Positions 18,349 through 26,696 of a stretch of DNA of 64,000 nt are shown here, piece by piece. Within the stretch, counting starts at the first letter, position 1, and every line of letters starts with the position of its first letter. Origin of the DNA: Sulfidibacter corallicola (GTDB taxonomy: Bacteria; Acidobacteriota; Holophagae; Acanthopleuribacterales; Acanthopleuribacteraceae); contig NZ_CP071793.1 of NCBI RefSeq assembly GCF_017498545.1, positions 372,001-436,000 of the forward strand. The letters are read 5' to 3'. Under the pieces are notes generated by a model. It was not told the origin of the DNA and searched no databases. It worked only from the letters and a program-made list of their open reading frames with translations. The position numbers and the translations under genes were made by a program.

Positions 18349-20859
18349 ATGGATGGCTCGCCGCCCGCTCATCGACGTCCGGAAAGAGATAGAGTCCAGC
18401 CCATCGATCTGAATTCGGATCGGGAGTTCAATCAACGCAGCAAAGCAGAGACGGTGCCCAGTCCTATGTCCTACGATGCACAGCTTCGCCGCCGCATAGA
18501 AGAACTCATTCGAGAACGCGACGCCTATGCGGAAGCGCTGATGACTTCCAACAGCGCCTTCATGGAGAAGGTGAAGGAATTTTCCATCATCAAACGGATG
18601 GGCGAGTCCATGCGTTGGAACTTGGATCAACAAAAGCTGGTGACCGAGTTCGTGGGCATCGTGATCGACGAGACGCTCGCGGAGAACTGCTCGTTGTGGC
18701 TGGTGGATCGCGTGGAACAGCGGTTGGTGCTGGCCGCGGCCCAGGGGCAGGACGATCCCCAACCGGTTTTTCTGGCCAATCGCGGCATGGACGGAACCTA
18801 TCTGCGCCTGGGCCAGGGCGCCGCGGGCTGGGTGGCCAAGCACGGGCAGAGCCTGCTCATCGAGGACGTGTCCACCGATCGGCGGTTCATTCAGCTCGAA
18901 AGCGAGATCTCCAATCAGATCAAATCGCTACTCTGCCTGCCGATTTTCGGCGAGAAACACGTGATCGGCGTGTTCAACATGTCCCATCCCAATATCGGCG
19001 CCTTTTCCCAAGAGAACGCGCGAGTGCTGCAACTGATCACCGATCAGGCCGGCTTGGCGCTGACCAACTACTTTCTCGTGGAAACCATCCGCGATTTCAA
19101 CAAAAAGCTGGAGCACACCGTTCTGGAGCGAACCCGGACGTTGCGCCAAAGCGAGGAGCGCTACACCCTGGCCGCGGAAGCCGGCAGGGTCGGTGTCTGG
19201 GATTGGAACCTGGAATCCGACGAGTTGTACATCGCGCCCAACCTCAAGGCCATTTTGGGCTACGGCGAGGATGAAATCGAGAACCACATGGCCGCCTGGA
19301 CCAACATGATCCATCCTGACGACCGCCCTCGCTTTCGCTACGAGTTACAACGGCACCTGGATGGGGTGACCCACCGGCTCGAATGCGAATACCGCATGGT
19401 CCATCGAGACGGAACCACCATCTGGTTTTCGGTTCGCGGGCGTGTCAATCGCGACAGTTGCGGCAAACCGGTGCGGGTCGTCGGTTCCAACACCGACACC
19501 ACCAAGCGCAAACGCATGGAGGAGCGCCTCACCTACTCCGCCTACCACGACGAGTTGACGGGGTTGCCCAACCGGGCCCTGTTCATCGACCGCCTGAAGC
19601 ACTCCCTCGGCTGCGCCAGCCGCCGCAAGGATTATCGATTCGCCATCCTGTTCCTCGATTTGGATCATTTCAAGATCATCAACGATTCGTTGGGACACCA
19701 CTTCGGCGATCTTCTGTTGCGGCAGGTGACCCGCCGATTGGAGGCCTGCGTTCGTCCCGGCGACACGGTGGCCCGGTTCGGGGGCGACGAGTTCGCGATC
19801 CTCCTGGATCAGATCGCCAACCTGGCCGTGGCGGAGGAAATGGCCAGCGTCATTCTCGAACGGCTCCAGCAGGTGTTCGAATTGGAAGGGCACGAAGTCT
19901 TCACCTGCAGCAGCATCGGCATCGCCTTTCCGGCTTCCGGTAAGGAGACCCCCGAAGAACTGTTGCGCGATGCCGACATCGCACTTTATCGCGCCAAGAA
20001 GATGGGGCGCGCCCGCTTCGAGGTGTTCGACAAGAGCCTTCACCTGGAAGTTTTGTCCCGGCTCGAACTGGAGCACGATCTGCGTCTCGCGCTCAAGCAG
20101 GACGAAATCGACGTCCACTATCAACCCATCGTCGATCTCCGCTCCGGGAAGTTGTCGGGCTTCGAGGCATTGGCGCGTTGGCACCATCCACTGCGTGGCC
20201 TGGTGCCGCCCGACGAGTTCATTCCCATCGCCGAGGAAACCGGGCTCATCACCCCGATCAGCAAGTTCATCCTGGCGCGGGCGTGCGACGACATCGTGAA
20301 ATGGCAAAAGGATTTTCCCGAGATCGGTCCCCTGACCATCAGTGTCAACCTGTCCACCAAGCAGTTCTTGGAGGGAAACCTGATCGAACAGGTTCGCCAC
20401 GTACTGGGTGAAAGCGGATTGCCGGCCGAGCGCCTCAAGCTGGAAATCACCGAAAGCCTGTTGATGGAAGAGCTGGACATGGTCAAGCTGGTCCTGGGTC
20501 AGTTGCGTTCCATGAACGTCAAGTTGATGCTGGACGATTTCGGTACCGGATACAGCTCGCTCAGCTATTTGCACCGCTTCCCCCTGAACACGGTCAAGAT
20601 CGACGCGTCCTTCGTGCGCAACATGCACCTAGCGGAAGAGAATCTGGCCATCGTGCGGGCGATCAAGATGCTGGCCATCGCGCTCAACATGGAGGTCGTG
20701 GCGGAGGGCATCGAGACGCTGGAGCAGGTGCGTCAATTGCGCGCACTCAAATGCGAGTACGGCCAGGGGTATTACTTTTCCAAACCCAAGAGCGGCAGGG
20801 AGATCGAAGTGCTGTTGAACCAGTCGCCCGGCTGGAATTCCACCTTCGAACGCAACTGA
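18349..20859 (+). CDS. GAF-PAS-GGDEF-EAL c-di-GMP signalling protein
   Basis: This 836-residue cytoplasmic protein has, in order, a coiled start, a GAF domain (~85-240, with LPIFGEKHVIGVFNM), a PAS domain with PAC (~270-385, IHPDDRPRFRYEL and VVGSNTDTTKRKR), a GGDEF domain and an EAL domain. The cyclase motif is intact (RFGGDEFAILLD near residue 475), with an RxxD inhibitory site (RPGD) exactly five residues upstream. The EAL domain keeps FEALARWHHP, the LMLDDFGTGYSSL stretch and VVAEGIE, so phosphodiesterase activity is plausible too. It could make or degrade c-di-GMP depending on the ligand sensed by GAF/PAS. The start at 18349 has a weak ribosome site; an alternative ATG is at 18466. Confidence 0.88.
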   Translation: MDGSPPAHRRPERDRVQPIDLNSDREFNQRSKAETVPSPMSYDAQLRRRIEELIRERDAYAEALMTSNSAFMEKVKEFSIIKRMGESMRWNLDQQKLVTEFVGIVIDETLAENCSLWLVDRVEQRLVLAAAQGQDDPQPVFLANRGMDGTYLRLGQGAAGWVAKHGQSLLIEDVSTDRRFIQLESEISNQIKSLLCLPIFGEKHVIGVFNMSHPNIGAFSQENARVLQLITDQAGLALTNYFLVETIRDFNKKLEHTVLERTRTLRQSEERYTLAAEAGRVGVWDWNLESDELYIAPNLKAILGYGEDEIENHMAAWTNMIHPDDRPRFRYELQRHLDGVTHRLECEYRMVHRDGTTIWFSVRGRVNRDSCGKPVRVVGSNTDTTKRKRMEERLTYSAYHDELTGLPNRALFIDRLKHSLGCASRRKDYRFAILFLDLDHFKIINDSLGHHFGDLLLRQVTRRLEACVRPGDTVARFGGDEFAILLDQIANLAVAEEMASVILERLQQVFELEGHEVFTCSSIGIAFPASGKETPEELLRDADIALYRAKKMGRARFEVFDKSLHLEVLSRLELEHDLRLALKQDEIDVHYQPIVDLRSGKLSGFEALARWHHPLRGLVPPDEFIPIAEETGLITPISKFILARACDDIVKWQKDFPEIGPLTISVNLSTKQFLEGNLIEQVRHVLGESGLPAERLKLEITESLLMEELDMVKLVLGQLRSMNVKLMLDDFGTGYSSLSYLHRFPLNTVKIDASFVRNMHLAEENLAIVRAIKMLAIALNMEVVAEGIETLEQVRQLRALKCEYGQGYYFSKPKSGREIEVLLNQSPGWNSTFERN

Positions 20860-20871
20860 AGCCGGGGCCCG

Positions 20872-21891
20872 TCAGCGATCCTTTTGAATGACCAGCCGGG
20901 TATGGCTCTCGTCCTTGACCAGGGACCAGGAGAAATCGTTCATGATGGCGAGACAGTCGAGGACCTCGTTCCAGGGTTGTTCCTCGTTGTGGATGTCGAC
21001 CTCCACATCGGCCAGGCCGTCGTCCAAGACCAGTTCCATGTCGAACGATTCCGCCAGGTTCTGGAACAGGGCGCCGAGGTTTTGGTTCTTTCCGAAAATG
21101 CCCTTGATCTTGGGGGTCTTGGTTTGGGTGCCCTGAACGGCACTTTGGAAGACCAGGTTGTCCAGGTGACGCGTCCACTGTAGGCCGACTTCGCTGCTGA
21201 CGCGATCCATCAGGGACCACCAATCGGCAATGACGAAAACGCCGCTGATGGGATTGACCTCGGAAGGGATGTAGGAATTCATGCGTTCGCGGCCGCTGAT
21301 GAACGCCAGCACGTCGCGCGCGTCGGCGGCGAAAAAACGACAGGCGTCGGCGTCGACGAGATCTTCGGCGGAAATCCCGTTTTCCAGGCTGGGCAGGAAC
21401 AATTCCCGTTGGTAGCCGGATTGGTGTTCGACCACCAATTGCTCCATGCGAACCTCCATGAGGAAAAACGGGCCGACCCAATCTCCCGGAGACAACCACT
21501 GGCCGCGGATCAGTGCGAATTGTTCGCCTTGAAATCGAACCACACCCGCGGGGTTTCGAAGTGCCTTTTCGGCTTCGAATCGGTCTTGGATCTTCAATTT
21601 GGGTTGCAGACCGCGATTGACGATGCCGATGGCGCGAATCAACCGGGCCTTTTGGGTGGGTGAGACGGTGCGTTTGAGCAAATCGCGCAGGGCGGTCAAG
21701 CTGGCCTGCTTCTGGTTGTGGACTTCGGCACGGTAGATCCACTGGTCGATCGAAAAATCGTGGCCGCGATGACCGGTACGGGGCTCCACGAACCCGACGC
21801 AGGGTAACCAGAAAAGCAGAAGCCCCAGCGTCAGCCCAATGCGGCGGGGCGCCAGGGGCCGACTACGCGATCCAGATGCGTCGATCGTCAA
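20872..21891 (-). CDS. Exported protein with C-terminal STN-like (secretin/TonB short N-terminal) domain
   Basis: This 339-residue protein has an N-terminal hydrophobic segment (IGLTLGLLLFWLPCVGFV) after a basic start, so it is exported or membrane-anchored. The last ~80 residues (NLGALFQNLAESFDMELVLD, then VDIHNEEQPWNEVLDCLA) match the STN/secretin N0-like fold found in TonB receptors and secretins. The middle is unassigned; the FFAADARDVLAFISGRERMN to SGVFVIADWWSLMDRV stretch may be another small mixed domain. Its start overlaps the response-regulator stop by ATGA, so it is the third gene of the kinase-regulator operon. A role as periplasmic sensor or output of that system is inference. Confidence 0.6.
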   Translation of the reverse strand: MTIDASGSRSRPLAPRRIGLTLGLLLFWLPCVGFVEPRTGHRGHDFSIDQWIYRAEVHNQKQASLTALRDLLKRTVSPTQKARLIRAIGIVNRGLQPKLKIQDRFEAEKALRNPAGVVRFQGEQFALIRGQWLSPGDWVGPFFLMEVRMEQLVVEHQSGYQRELFLPSLENGISAEDLVDADACRFFAADARDVLAFISGRERMNSYIPSEVNPISGVFVIADWWSLMDRVSSEVGLQWTRHLDNLVFQSAVQGTQTKTPKIKGIFGKNQNLGALFQNLAESFDMELVLDDGLADVEVDIHNEEQPWNEVLDCLAIMNDFSWSLVKDESHTRLVIQKDR

Positions 21892-22592
21892 TTCGAGCCT
21901 CCACCACCGAGCACCAACTTATAACCGATGCCCCGTTGACTGATAATGTAGGTCGGGCGATCGGGGTTGGGCTCGATTTTTTTGCGGAGCAGGGCGATGT
22001 GGGTGTCCACGGTGCGCGGGCCCGCTTCCGAATCCATGCCCCAGACCTCGTCGAGAATATCGTTGCGGTGGACCGGCTTTCCGCCGTGGCTGAAGAGAAT
22101 CCGCAAAAGCTCGATCTCGCGGGTGGTCAGGTGCAGCAAGGCGTCGCCGCGAAAGGCCTCGTAGCGATCGAAGTCCACCACGAGGTCGCCGAGAACCGCC
22201 TTGTTTCCGGTAATCGTGGTCGGTGGTTCCGAACCGGTTCGTTGCAGCAGAGCTTCCGTTCGAGCCAGCAACACCCTCGGCGAAAAAGGCTTGGTTACGT
22301 AATCGAAGGCACCCATCTTGAACCCGAGCACGATGTCGGAATCGTTGGCACGTGCCGTCAAGACCATGACGGGAAGGCGTGGGTGATTCTGGTGGGCGAA
22401 TTCCAGGACCCGGGTGCCGTCGATATCCGGCAGGCCGAGGTCGAGAATCACCAGGTTGGGGGTTTGATCGCGCAGGTACTGGATGGCGCCTTTACCGGTG
22501 TCGCGGACCTCCGTCGTGTGACCGGCCTCTTCGAACAAATCGGTGAGACCTAATTGCAAACCCGGCTCGTCCTCTACGATCAATATGTTCAC
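21888..22592 (-). CDS. OmpR/PhoB-family response regulator
   Basis: This 234-residue regulator starts MNILIVEDEPGLQLGL; the receiver phosphoacceptor is Asp51 (VILDLGLPDIDG), with Thr in VLTARA and the conserved Lys in VTKPFSP. The C-terminal winged helix carries LTTREIELLRIL, DEVWGMDSEAGPRTVDTHI and the wing YIISQRGIGYKL. The GTG at 22592 has GGAGG six bases upstream and begins directly at the first beta strand; upstream starts would add 24 Arg-rich residues. It is downstream of the kinase gene and overlaps the STN-domain gene by four bases. The target genes are unknown. Confidence 0.93.
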   Translation of the reverse strand: MNILIVEDEPGLQLGLTDLFEEAGHTTEVRDTGKGAIQYLRDQTPNLVILDLGLPDIDGTRVLEFAHQNHPRLPVMVLTARANDSDIVLGFKMGAFDYVTKPFSPRVLLARTEALLQRTGSEPPTTITGNKAVLGDLVVDFDRYEAFRGDALLHLTTREIELLRILFSHGGKPVHRNDILDEVWGMDSEAGPRTVDTHIALLRKKIEPNPDRPTYIISQRGIGYKLVLGGGGSN

Positions 22593-22719
22593 CCGATGCC
22601 TCCGTTTGTGCCGCCCGTGAACGTCGGGGTCCCGGCGGTCCGTGATGCGTGTCGTCGGCCCCATTTTACCCGAAAAACAGCCGGGCGCCCGGTGCGGTGA
22701 TTCGCGCGAAATACATGGT

Positions 22720-24270
22720 TCATGTGGCCTCGGAGATCTCCCGAGGCAGGTCCAGCCTGACCCGCAAGCCCGGTTCGGCGAGGTGAAAGGACATCTTGCC
22801 GTGGTGGGCCTTCACGATTTTGTGGCAAAGGTAGAGGCCCAAGCCCAAACCCGTTTCCGGGTGATCGCTGCGTTTGAAGGCCTGGATGCGAGAGAACAGC
22901 CGCAGGTCGGGGTTTTCGCCGAAGTCCCGCACCTCGATCACCACCCGGTCACCGCGTTCCTGGGCCGTGACCTCCACGTTCGTGCCCGCGTGCAATCGCC
23001 CGTTTTCCAACAGGTTCACCAGGACCTGCTGCATCAGGCCGGCATCCCAGCGGACGCCGATCGATGCCGATGCCAGGTCGATGGACCAGTCGTCACTGAG
23101 GTGTTGTGCGTTGGTGCAGGTCTCTTCGAACCAGGGTTTCAAATCGAAGCTGGTCGGTTTGGGTCGCAAGCTCAAGTGCTCGAACTTGGCCGTACTGAGC
23201 AGGTTCTCCACCAGGAATTGCATTTTCAGGCATTCGCGCAGGATGTACTGGTGATAGGTTTGGATGCGCGAAGGGAACTGATCGCGTTTGGTTTGCAGCA
23301 TTTCCGCGAATTGGCGCATGACCGCCAGCGGCGTGCGCAGCTCGTGGGACGTCGCCGCCAACAGTTGCTTTTGGAACTGGTTGACTTTGTGGTACTTGTT
23401 GAGTACCGCGAAAATCAGTAACAGCATCAGCTCGATGGCGAGACCGATACCGATATGGATCCACTCGCTACGCCGCAGGCGAGTGTCGCTGGGCAATGGC
23501 TGTGGCGCCAGGGTGAGGTTGAGTTGTGCGTAATGCTGCCAGGTCTGTCGGACTTCCATGCGCAGTCCGATGTTGAGCGCTTCCAGGGAGGTGTTCAAGG
23601 CGGTCAAGTCGTCGATGGCGTGGCGGGTGAGCACTTCTCTATCGCCCTCGGTCAGTCGAACGAGAAAGGTGTTCGGGTCGTGGTTGATCGTGCCGCCCAC
23701 GAATTGGCGCTGTAGCCGGAACCGATGTTGCCAGACCGGCGGGAGCTGCTCCAGCAGAAAGGCGTATTGATGCGAGTGAATGCCTTTTGCCACCCAAAAC
23801 TCCGAACCTACCCGATACATTCGGTCCAGGTCCTGCTCGCTCAGCGGCAGCGGGGCCTGGCGAACCAGCTCCACCCAACCTGCGAACCGTCGCGGCATGC
23901 CGGAATAGAAGCGATCCTCGCTGCGCAGGTGACGCAACATGAGTTCGTCCACGGCACTGCGCGGCGAGGCCCGGTATGCGATATAGCGCGCGAAGGTCTC
24001 GCGATCGAAAAAGGGTTCCAGCCCCTCGATGGGCTGGTCCTTGTGGTCGCGTCGAAGGGTTTGGATGGCGGTGGAGTTGTTGTCGCGGAAGTGGTGCGAC
24101 AGGATGCCCGAAAGAAGGTTTTCCCGCTCTTGCCTGAAGGTCGCTCGCAGCCGCGCATCGATTTTCAGGCGTTCTTTCTGGTTGTTCAGACTCTGGATGA
24201 GAATGAAGGGACATCCCGCCATCAGCAGTATGATGAGCGCTTTGCCGAGGTTGAGATAGGTCTGGGCCAT
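22720..24270 (-). CDS. Membrane sensor histidine kinase with atypical ATP-binding boxes
   Basis: This 516-residue kinase has an N-terminal membrane helix (ALIILLMAGCPFILIQSL), a ~230-residue periplasmic sensor region, a second helix (IHIGIGLAIELMLLLIFAVL), then a dimerisation helix with the phosphoacceptor in ATSHELRTPLAV (His near 307). The ATPase part is unusual: the N-box is NLLENGRLHAG rather than N-x-x-x-N-A-x-K-(Y/F), and the G1 box DFGENPD lacks the second glycine of D-x-G-x-G, while the G2 box GLGLGLYLC is intact. It precedes the response regulator with a 127-base gap. The sensor region has no recognised family. Reduced ATP turnover is an inference from the altered boxes. Confidence 0.85.
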   Translation of the reverse strand: MAQTYLNLGKALIILLMAGCPFILIQSLNNQKERLKIDARLRATFRQERENLLSGILSHHFRDNNSTAIQTLRRDHKDQPIEGLEPFFDRETFARYIAYRASPRSAVDELMLRHLRSEDRFYSGMPRRFAGWVELVRQAPLPLSEQDLDRMYRVGSEFWVAKGIHSHQYAFLLEQLPPVWQHRFRLQRQFVGGTINHDPNTFLVRLTEGDREVLTRHAIDDLTALNTSLEALNIGLRMEVRQTWQHYAQLNLTLAPQPLPSDTRLRRSEWIHIGIGLAIELMLLLIFAVLNKYHKVNQFQKQLLAATSHELRTPLAVMRQFAEMLQTKRDQFPSRIQTYHQYILRECLKMQFLVENLLSTAKFEHLSLRPKPTSFDLKPWFEETCTNAQHLSDDWSIDLASASIGVRWDAGLMQQVLVNLLENGRLHAGTNVEVTAQERGDRVVIEVRDFGENPDLRLFSRIQAFKRSDHPETGLGLGLYLCHKIVKAHHGKMSFHLAEPGLRVRLDLPREISEAT

Positions 24271-24502
24271 GTATGTGTGCCGATCCCGGGAATGCCGTTC
24301 GCATCATGACTTGGCGCGCCTGTCGGGATCTCCGACGCCGTGGCCCTTCCATGCGGCCGAAGAACACGCCTTCGTGGGCGCTTTGACTGGGAAAGAGTCG
24401 CGTGTCGTCGATCCGTGTGACGGCTCGTCATGGATGCGGCCGGACCCCGGATCGGATGCCGACCGCATTCCCGCAGTGAAGTGATTGCCGAAAGGCGGAG
24501 AA

Positions 24503-24649
24503 TTATTCTTCGGACTTCTCTTCTTGTTGTTCCTCGGCCTTTTCTTCGGCGAGTTTCTTCCGCAGTTTTTCGATGGCTTCCTTGTCCTTGCGGTGAAAAT
24601 GTTCGTTTTCCTTGTCGTAACCCTGTTGTTTCAAATCTTCACTAACCAT
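24503..24649 (-). CDS. Small highly charged helical protein (48 residues)
   Basis: The ATG at 24649 has GGAGG five bases upstream, and the frame gives a 48-residue protein rich in Lys and Glu, starting MVSEDLKQQGYDKENEHFHR and continuing through a strongly helical EAIEKLRKKLAEEKAEEQ segment. No signal or membrane segment. The ENEHFHRKDKEAIEKLRKK stretch has a passing likeness to the inhibitory helix of the mitochondrial F1-ATPase inhibitor IF1 (E-x-x-(Y/H)-F, then (L/I)-x-x-L-(K/R)-K). That likeness is noted from memory and may be compositional. It stands alone between the kinase operon and a long gene-free region. Confidence 0.65.
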   Translation of the reverse strand: MVSEDLKQQGYDKENEHFHRKDKEAIEKLRKKLAEEKAEEQQEEKSEE

Positions 24650-25189
24650 CGACGCCTCCATGTGTAGGTAGAAGTGTGCAACGTGTGCTCTCGATTTTTT
24701 CGAGTTTCGATTGATTGTTGACAGCATGAGATCCTATGGCGCCATTCTACCCGAACCTGGGAAATTGTTGGGATCCCGTTTTGGTTTGGGCGACCTAACC
24801 CCATATTTTTCTGGTTTTTAGTCGAGTTTGGGCGTTTTATACCCGCTGCCGCCCGTCCTGGGAGGTGCGACTTTGGTGATGTCTAGAGGGTCGATACGGG
24901 ACGAGTGGTCGCCTTTCGAGCTCGCTTGTGGTTGGTGCCCATCCCGAAACGGCGGTTTTTTTGAAATGGTTCCTCGGAACCGGTAGGTCCTTAATGTAAA
25001 CTGGTGTCGGCAGTCAAGGATCAAGAGCCAGCTAATTGCCTGTGAGCAGGTGTTTTGTTGAGACCTGACGTCTAAGATCCGATGCCGTGCCCAACCAGCC
25101 AAACCAATTTGGAAAGTGCAATCATTCCGTTTCTAGACGGGCACTGGCTATAATTCGCCTTGAACCATCGACTTCATGGAGGACCCTCA
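24650..25189. other. Gene-free region between the small protein and the rhodanese gene
   Basis: No reading frame with a ribosome site and family signal is seen over this stretch. It presumably holds divergent promoters for the small charged protein and for the rhodanese gene; a TATAAT near its right end is listed separately. Confidence 0.5.
25125..25154 (+). promoter_or_regulatory. Candidate promoter of the rhodanese gene
   Basis: A perfect -10 hexamer TATAAT lies at 25149-25154, about 36 bases before the start codon. The region 18 bases upstream (TTCCGT, 25125-25130) is a poor -35, so it may need an activator or be a weak promoter. Confidence 0.45.
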
Positions 25190-25630
25190 ATGTTCAAGAA
25201 CAAGGTGCGCGTTGTGTCGCTTTGTCTGCTCGTGGCCGCGCTGACGGTTTGTACCGAATCTCAAACCGAATCCCAGACCAAGTCCCAGATCAACCTGGCC
25301 GTGGATGTCGCGACTTTCGATCAGGCGATCAAAAAGGAAATGGCCGTGGAAGGTCAGGCGGTGCTGTTGGACGTGCGGACACCCGAGGAATTCAAGCAGG
25401 GCCACATCGCGGGGGCCGAGTTGATGAATTTCCACGATCCGAAGTTCCAGGCACGCCTGGGCAAATTAGCCAAGGACAAGACCTACCTGGTGTACTGCCG
25501 GTCCGGCGGGCGCAGCGGCAAGACGGCCAAGATGATGAAGGAGCTGGGCTTCGTGCGGGTCTACGACCTGGCCGGCGGGATGATCGACTGGAACAAGAAA
25601 AGCATGCCGGTGAAAAAAAACCAGGAGTGA
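25190..25630 (+). CDS. Rhodanese-like lipoprotein
   Basis: This 146-residue single rhodanese domain protein has a lipoprotein signal (LLVAALTVC, cysteine about residue 21) followed by a short Gln/Ser/Thr linker. The domain shows VLLDVRTPEEFKQGHIAGA and the active-site loop YCRSGGRSGKTAKM with Cys103, then VYDLAGGMIDW. Periplasmic rhodaneses carry or transfer sulfane sulfur; the physiological acceptor is not known. The ATG at 25190 has TGGAGGA upstream. It is transcribed alone and convergent with the toxin operon. Confidence 0.88.
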   Translation: MFKNKVRVVSLCLLVAALTVCTESQTESQTKSQINLAVDVATFDQAIKKEMAVEGQAVLLDVRTPEEFKQGHIAGAELMNFHDPKFQARLGKLAKDKTYLVYCRSGGRSGKTAKMMKELGFVRVYDLAGGMIDWNKKSMPVKKNQE

Positions 25631-25633
25631 ATC

Positions 25634-25653
25634 GGGCCGTTCGATCACGGCCC
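25634..25653. repeat. Inverted repeat just after the rhodanese gene
   Basis: A perfect 7-bp stem GGGCCGT / ACGGCCC with a 6-base loop begins four bases after the stop codon. No T run follows, so it is not a classical terminator but may end transcription or protect the 3' end. Confidence 0.5.
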
Positions 25654-25731
25654 TGATCGAAGTGGAAACGATCGCCACGAGGCCTCGAGCGCCATGCGAA
25701 GGCAACCGTTTCACCTTCACCGGGGTTTTCG

Positions 25732-26682
25732 CTATTTGGATCCTTTTTTCTTTTTGTAGGGTTTGTTGTTGCGTTCCAGAATCTTCCCACCCAGCGCTTC
25801 CAACCAGTCGATATAGGCCGATGCGGAGGCCGAATCGGTGGTCAGGAGCACCTCTTCCGACGGATCGTCCGGCTCGTAGTATTCGCGGGTCATCCAGCCG
25901 TTGAGCCCCTCGTTTTGGTGGACCAGCACCTTCACCTCGCCATCCTCGGCGGACAGGGTGGCGATGGGGTCCAACGTCTCGTCGCTGAGACCCTCGAAGC
26001 GGATCGTGCTCAGCTTCTTGGTGCCTTGGCCGGGGTCCAGGTAGCCGCAGAGCCAGGTGAGTTCCAGTTCGTCCCATTCACAGAAATCGACGAGGTCGGC
26101 CATCGTCGTGAAGTGCAGGATCACGCGATGATCGACGACCTGTTTGCTGTCGTCGAACGGCACGATGACGACGTGGTTGTGCTCGATCAACTTGGAGTTC
26201 AGTCCCTCGAACAGGATTTCGCCCTTGAACGCGTGAACCGGTTCGAGTTCCAACCTCGGCAGGTTTTCGAGCGCGATCGTGGCCAGTTGCTGGGTGGCGA
26301 AGGCCGCGAACGAGGGACTGATGATTTCGGGCTTTTCCATGTCGCTGTTGAATCCCCAGACGCTCGGGTCGTCCTCGCTGTCGTCCATGTCGAGGTACCA
26401 GGCCGAAAAGGTGTCGTGGGCGAGCACGAGCGGTCTTTCCGGCAGCATGGCTTCGTTCAGGCCCATTTTGGCCATGGCGGTTCGTTGCTTGGGAACCTTC
26501 CGGTGGTCGGGGGGTGGCAGTGGTGCCAGGACCGGCTTGAAGGCGCTGTGATATCCGATGCACTTCCAGAATTCGCGGACGGATTCCGGCAGGTCGTCCA
26601 CGGCCTCCACCTTTTCCCGGTTGAGGGGGTAGCCACGGATGTGTTCGGATAGGAACAGGTACAAGGAATTGAAGTTGGTCAC
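25732..26682 (-). CDS. SUKH-like candidate immunity protein for the RHS toxin
   Basis: This 316-residue cytoplasmic protein (no signal, no membrane segment) begins near FLSEHIRGYPLNREKVEAV and DLPESVREFWKCIGYHSAF, the (L)P-x-x-(Y/V)-x-x-(F/L)-(W/Y) pattern of SUKH (SMI1/KNR4) immunity proteins. It is longer than one SUKH domain, and the later part with FAAFATQQLATIALE and LVDFCEWDELELTWL is unassigned, possibly a second copy. The GTG at 26682 has AAGGAG seven bases upstream and lies only 14 bases after the toxin gene stop, the classical toxin-immunity arrangement. Immunity function is inferred from position and the weak family match. Confidence 0.6.
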   Translation of the reverse strand: MTNFNSLYLFLSEHIRGYPLNREKVEAVDDLPESVREFWKCIGYHSAFKPVLAPLPPPDHRKVPKQRTAMAKMGLNEAMLPERPLVLAHDTFSAWYLDMDDSEDDPSVWGFNSDMEKPEIISPSFAAFATQQLATIALENLPRLELEPVHAFKGEILFEGLNSKLIEHNHVVIVPFDDSKQVVDHRVILHFTTMADLVDFCEWDELELTWLCGYLDPGQGTKKLSTIRFEGLSDETLDPIATLSAEDGEVKVLVHQNEGLNGWMTREYYEPDDPSEEVLLTTDSASASAYIDWLEALGGKILERNNKPYKKKKGSK

Positions 26683-26696
26683 GATAATGCTCCTTG

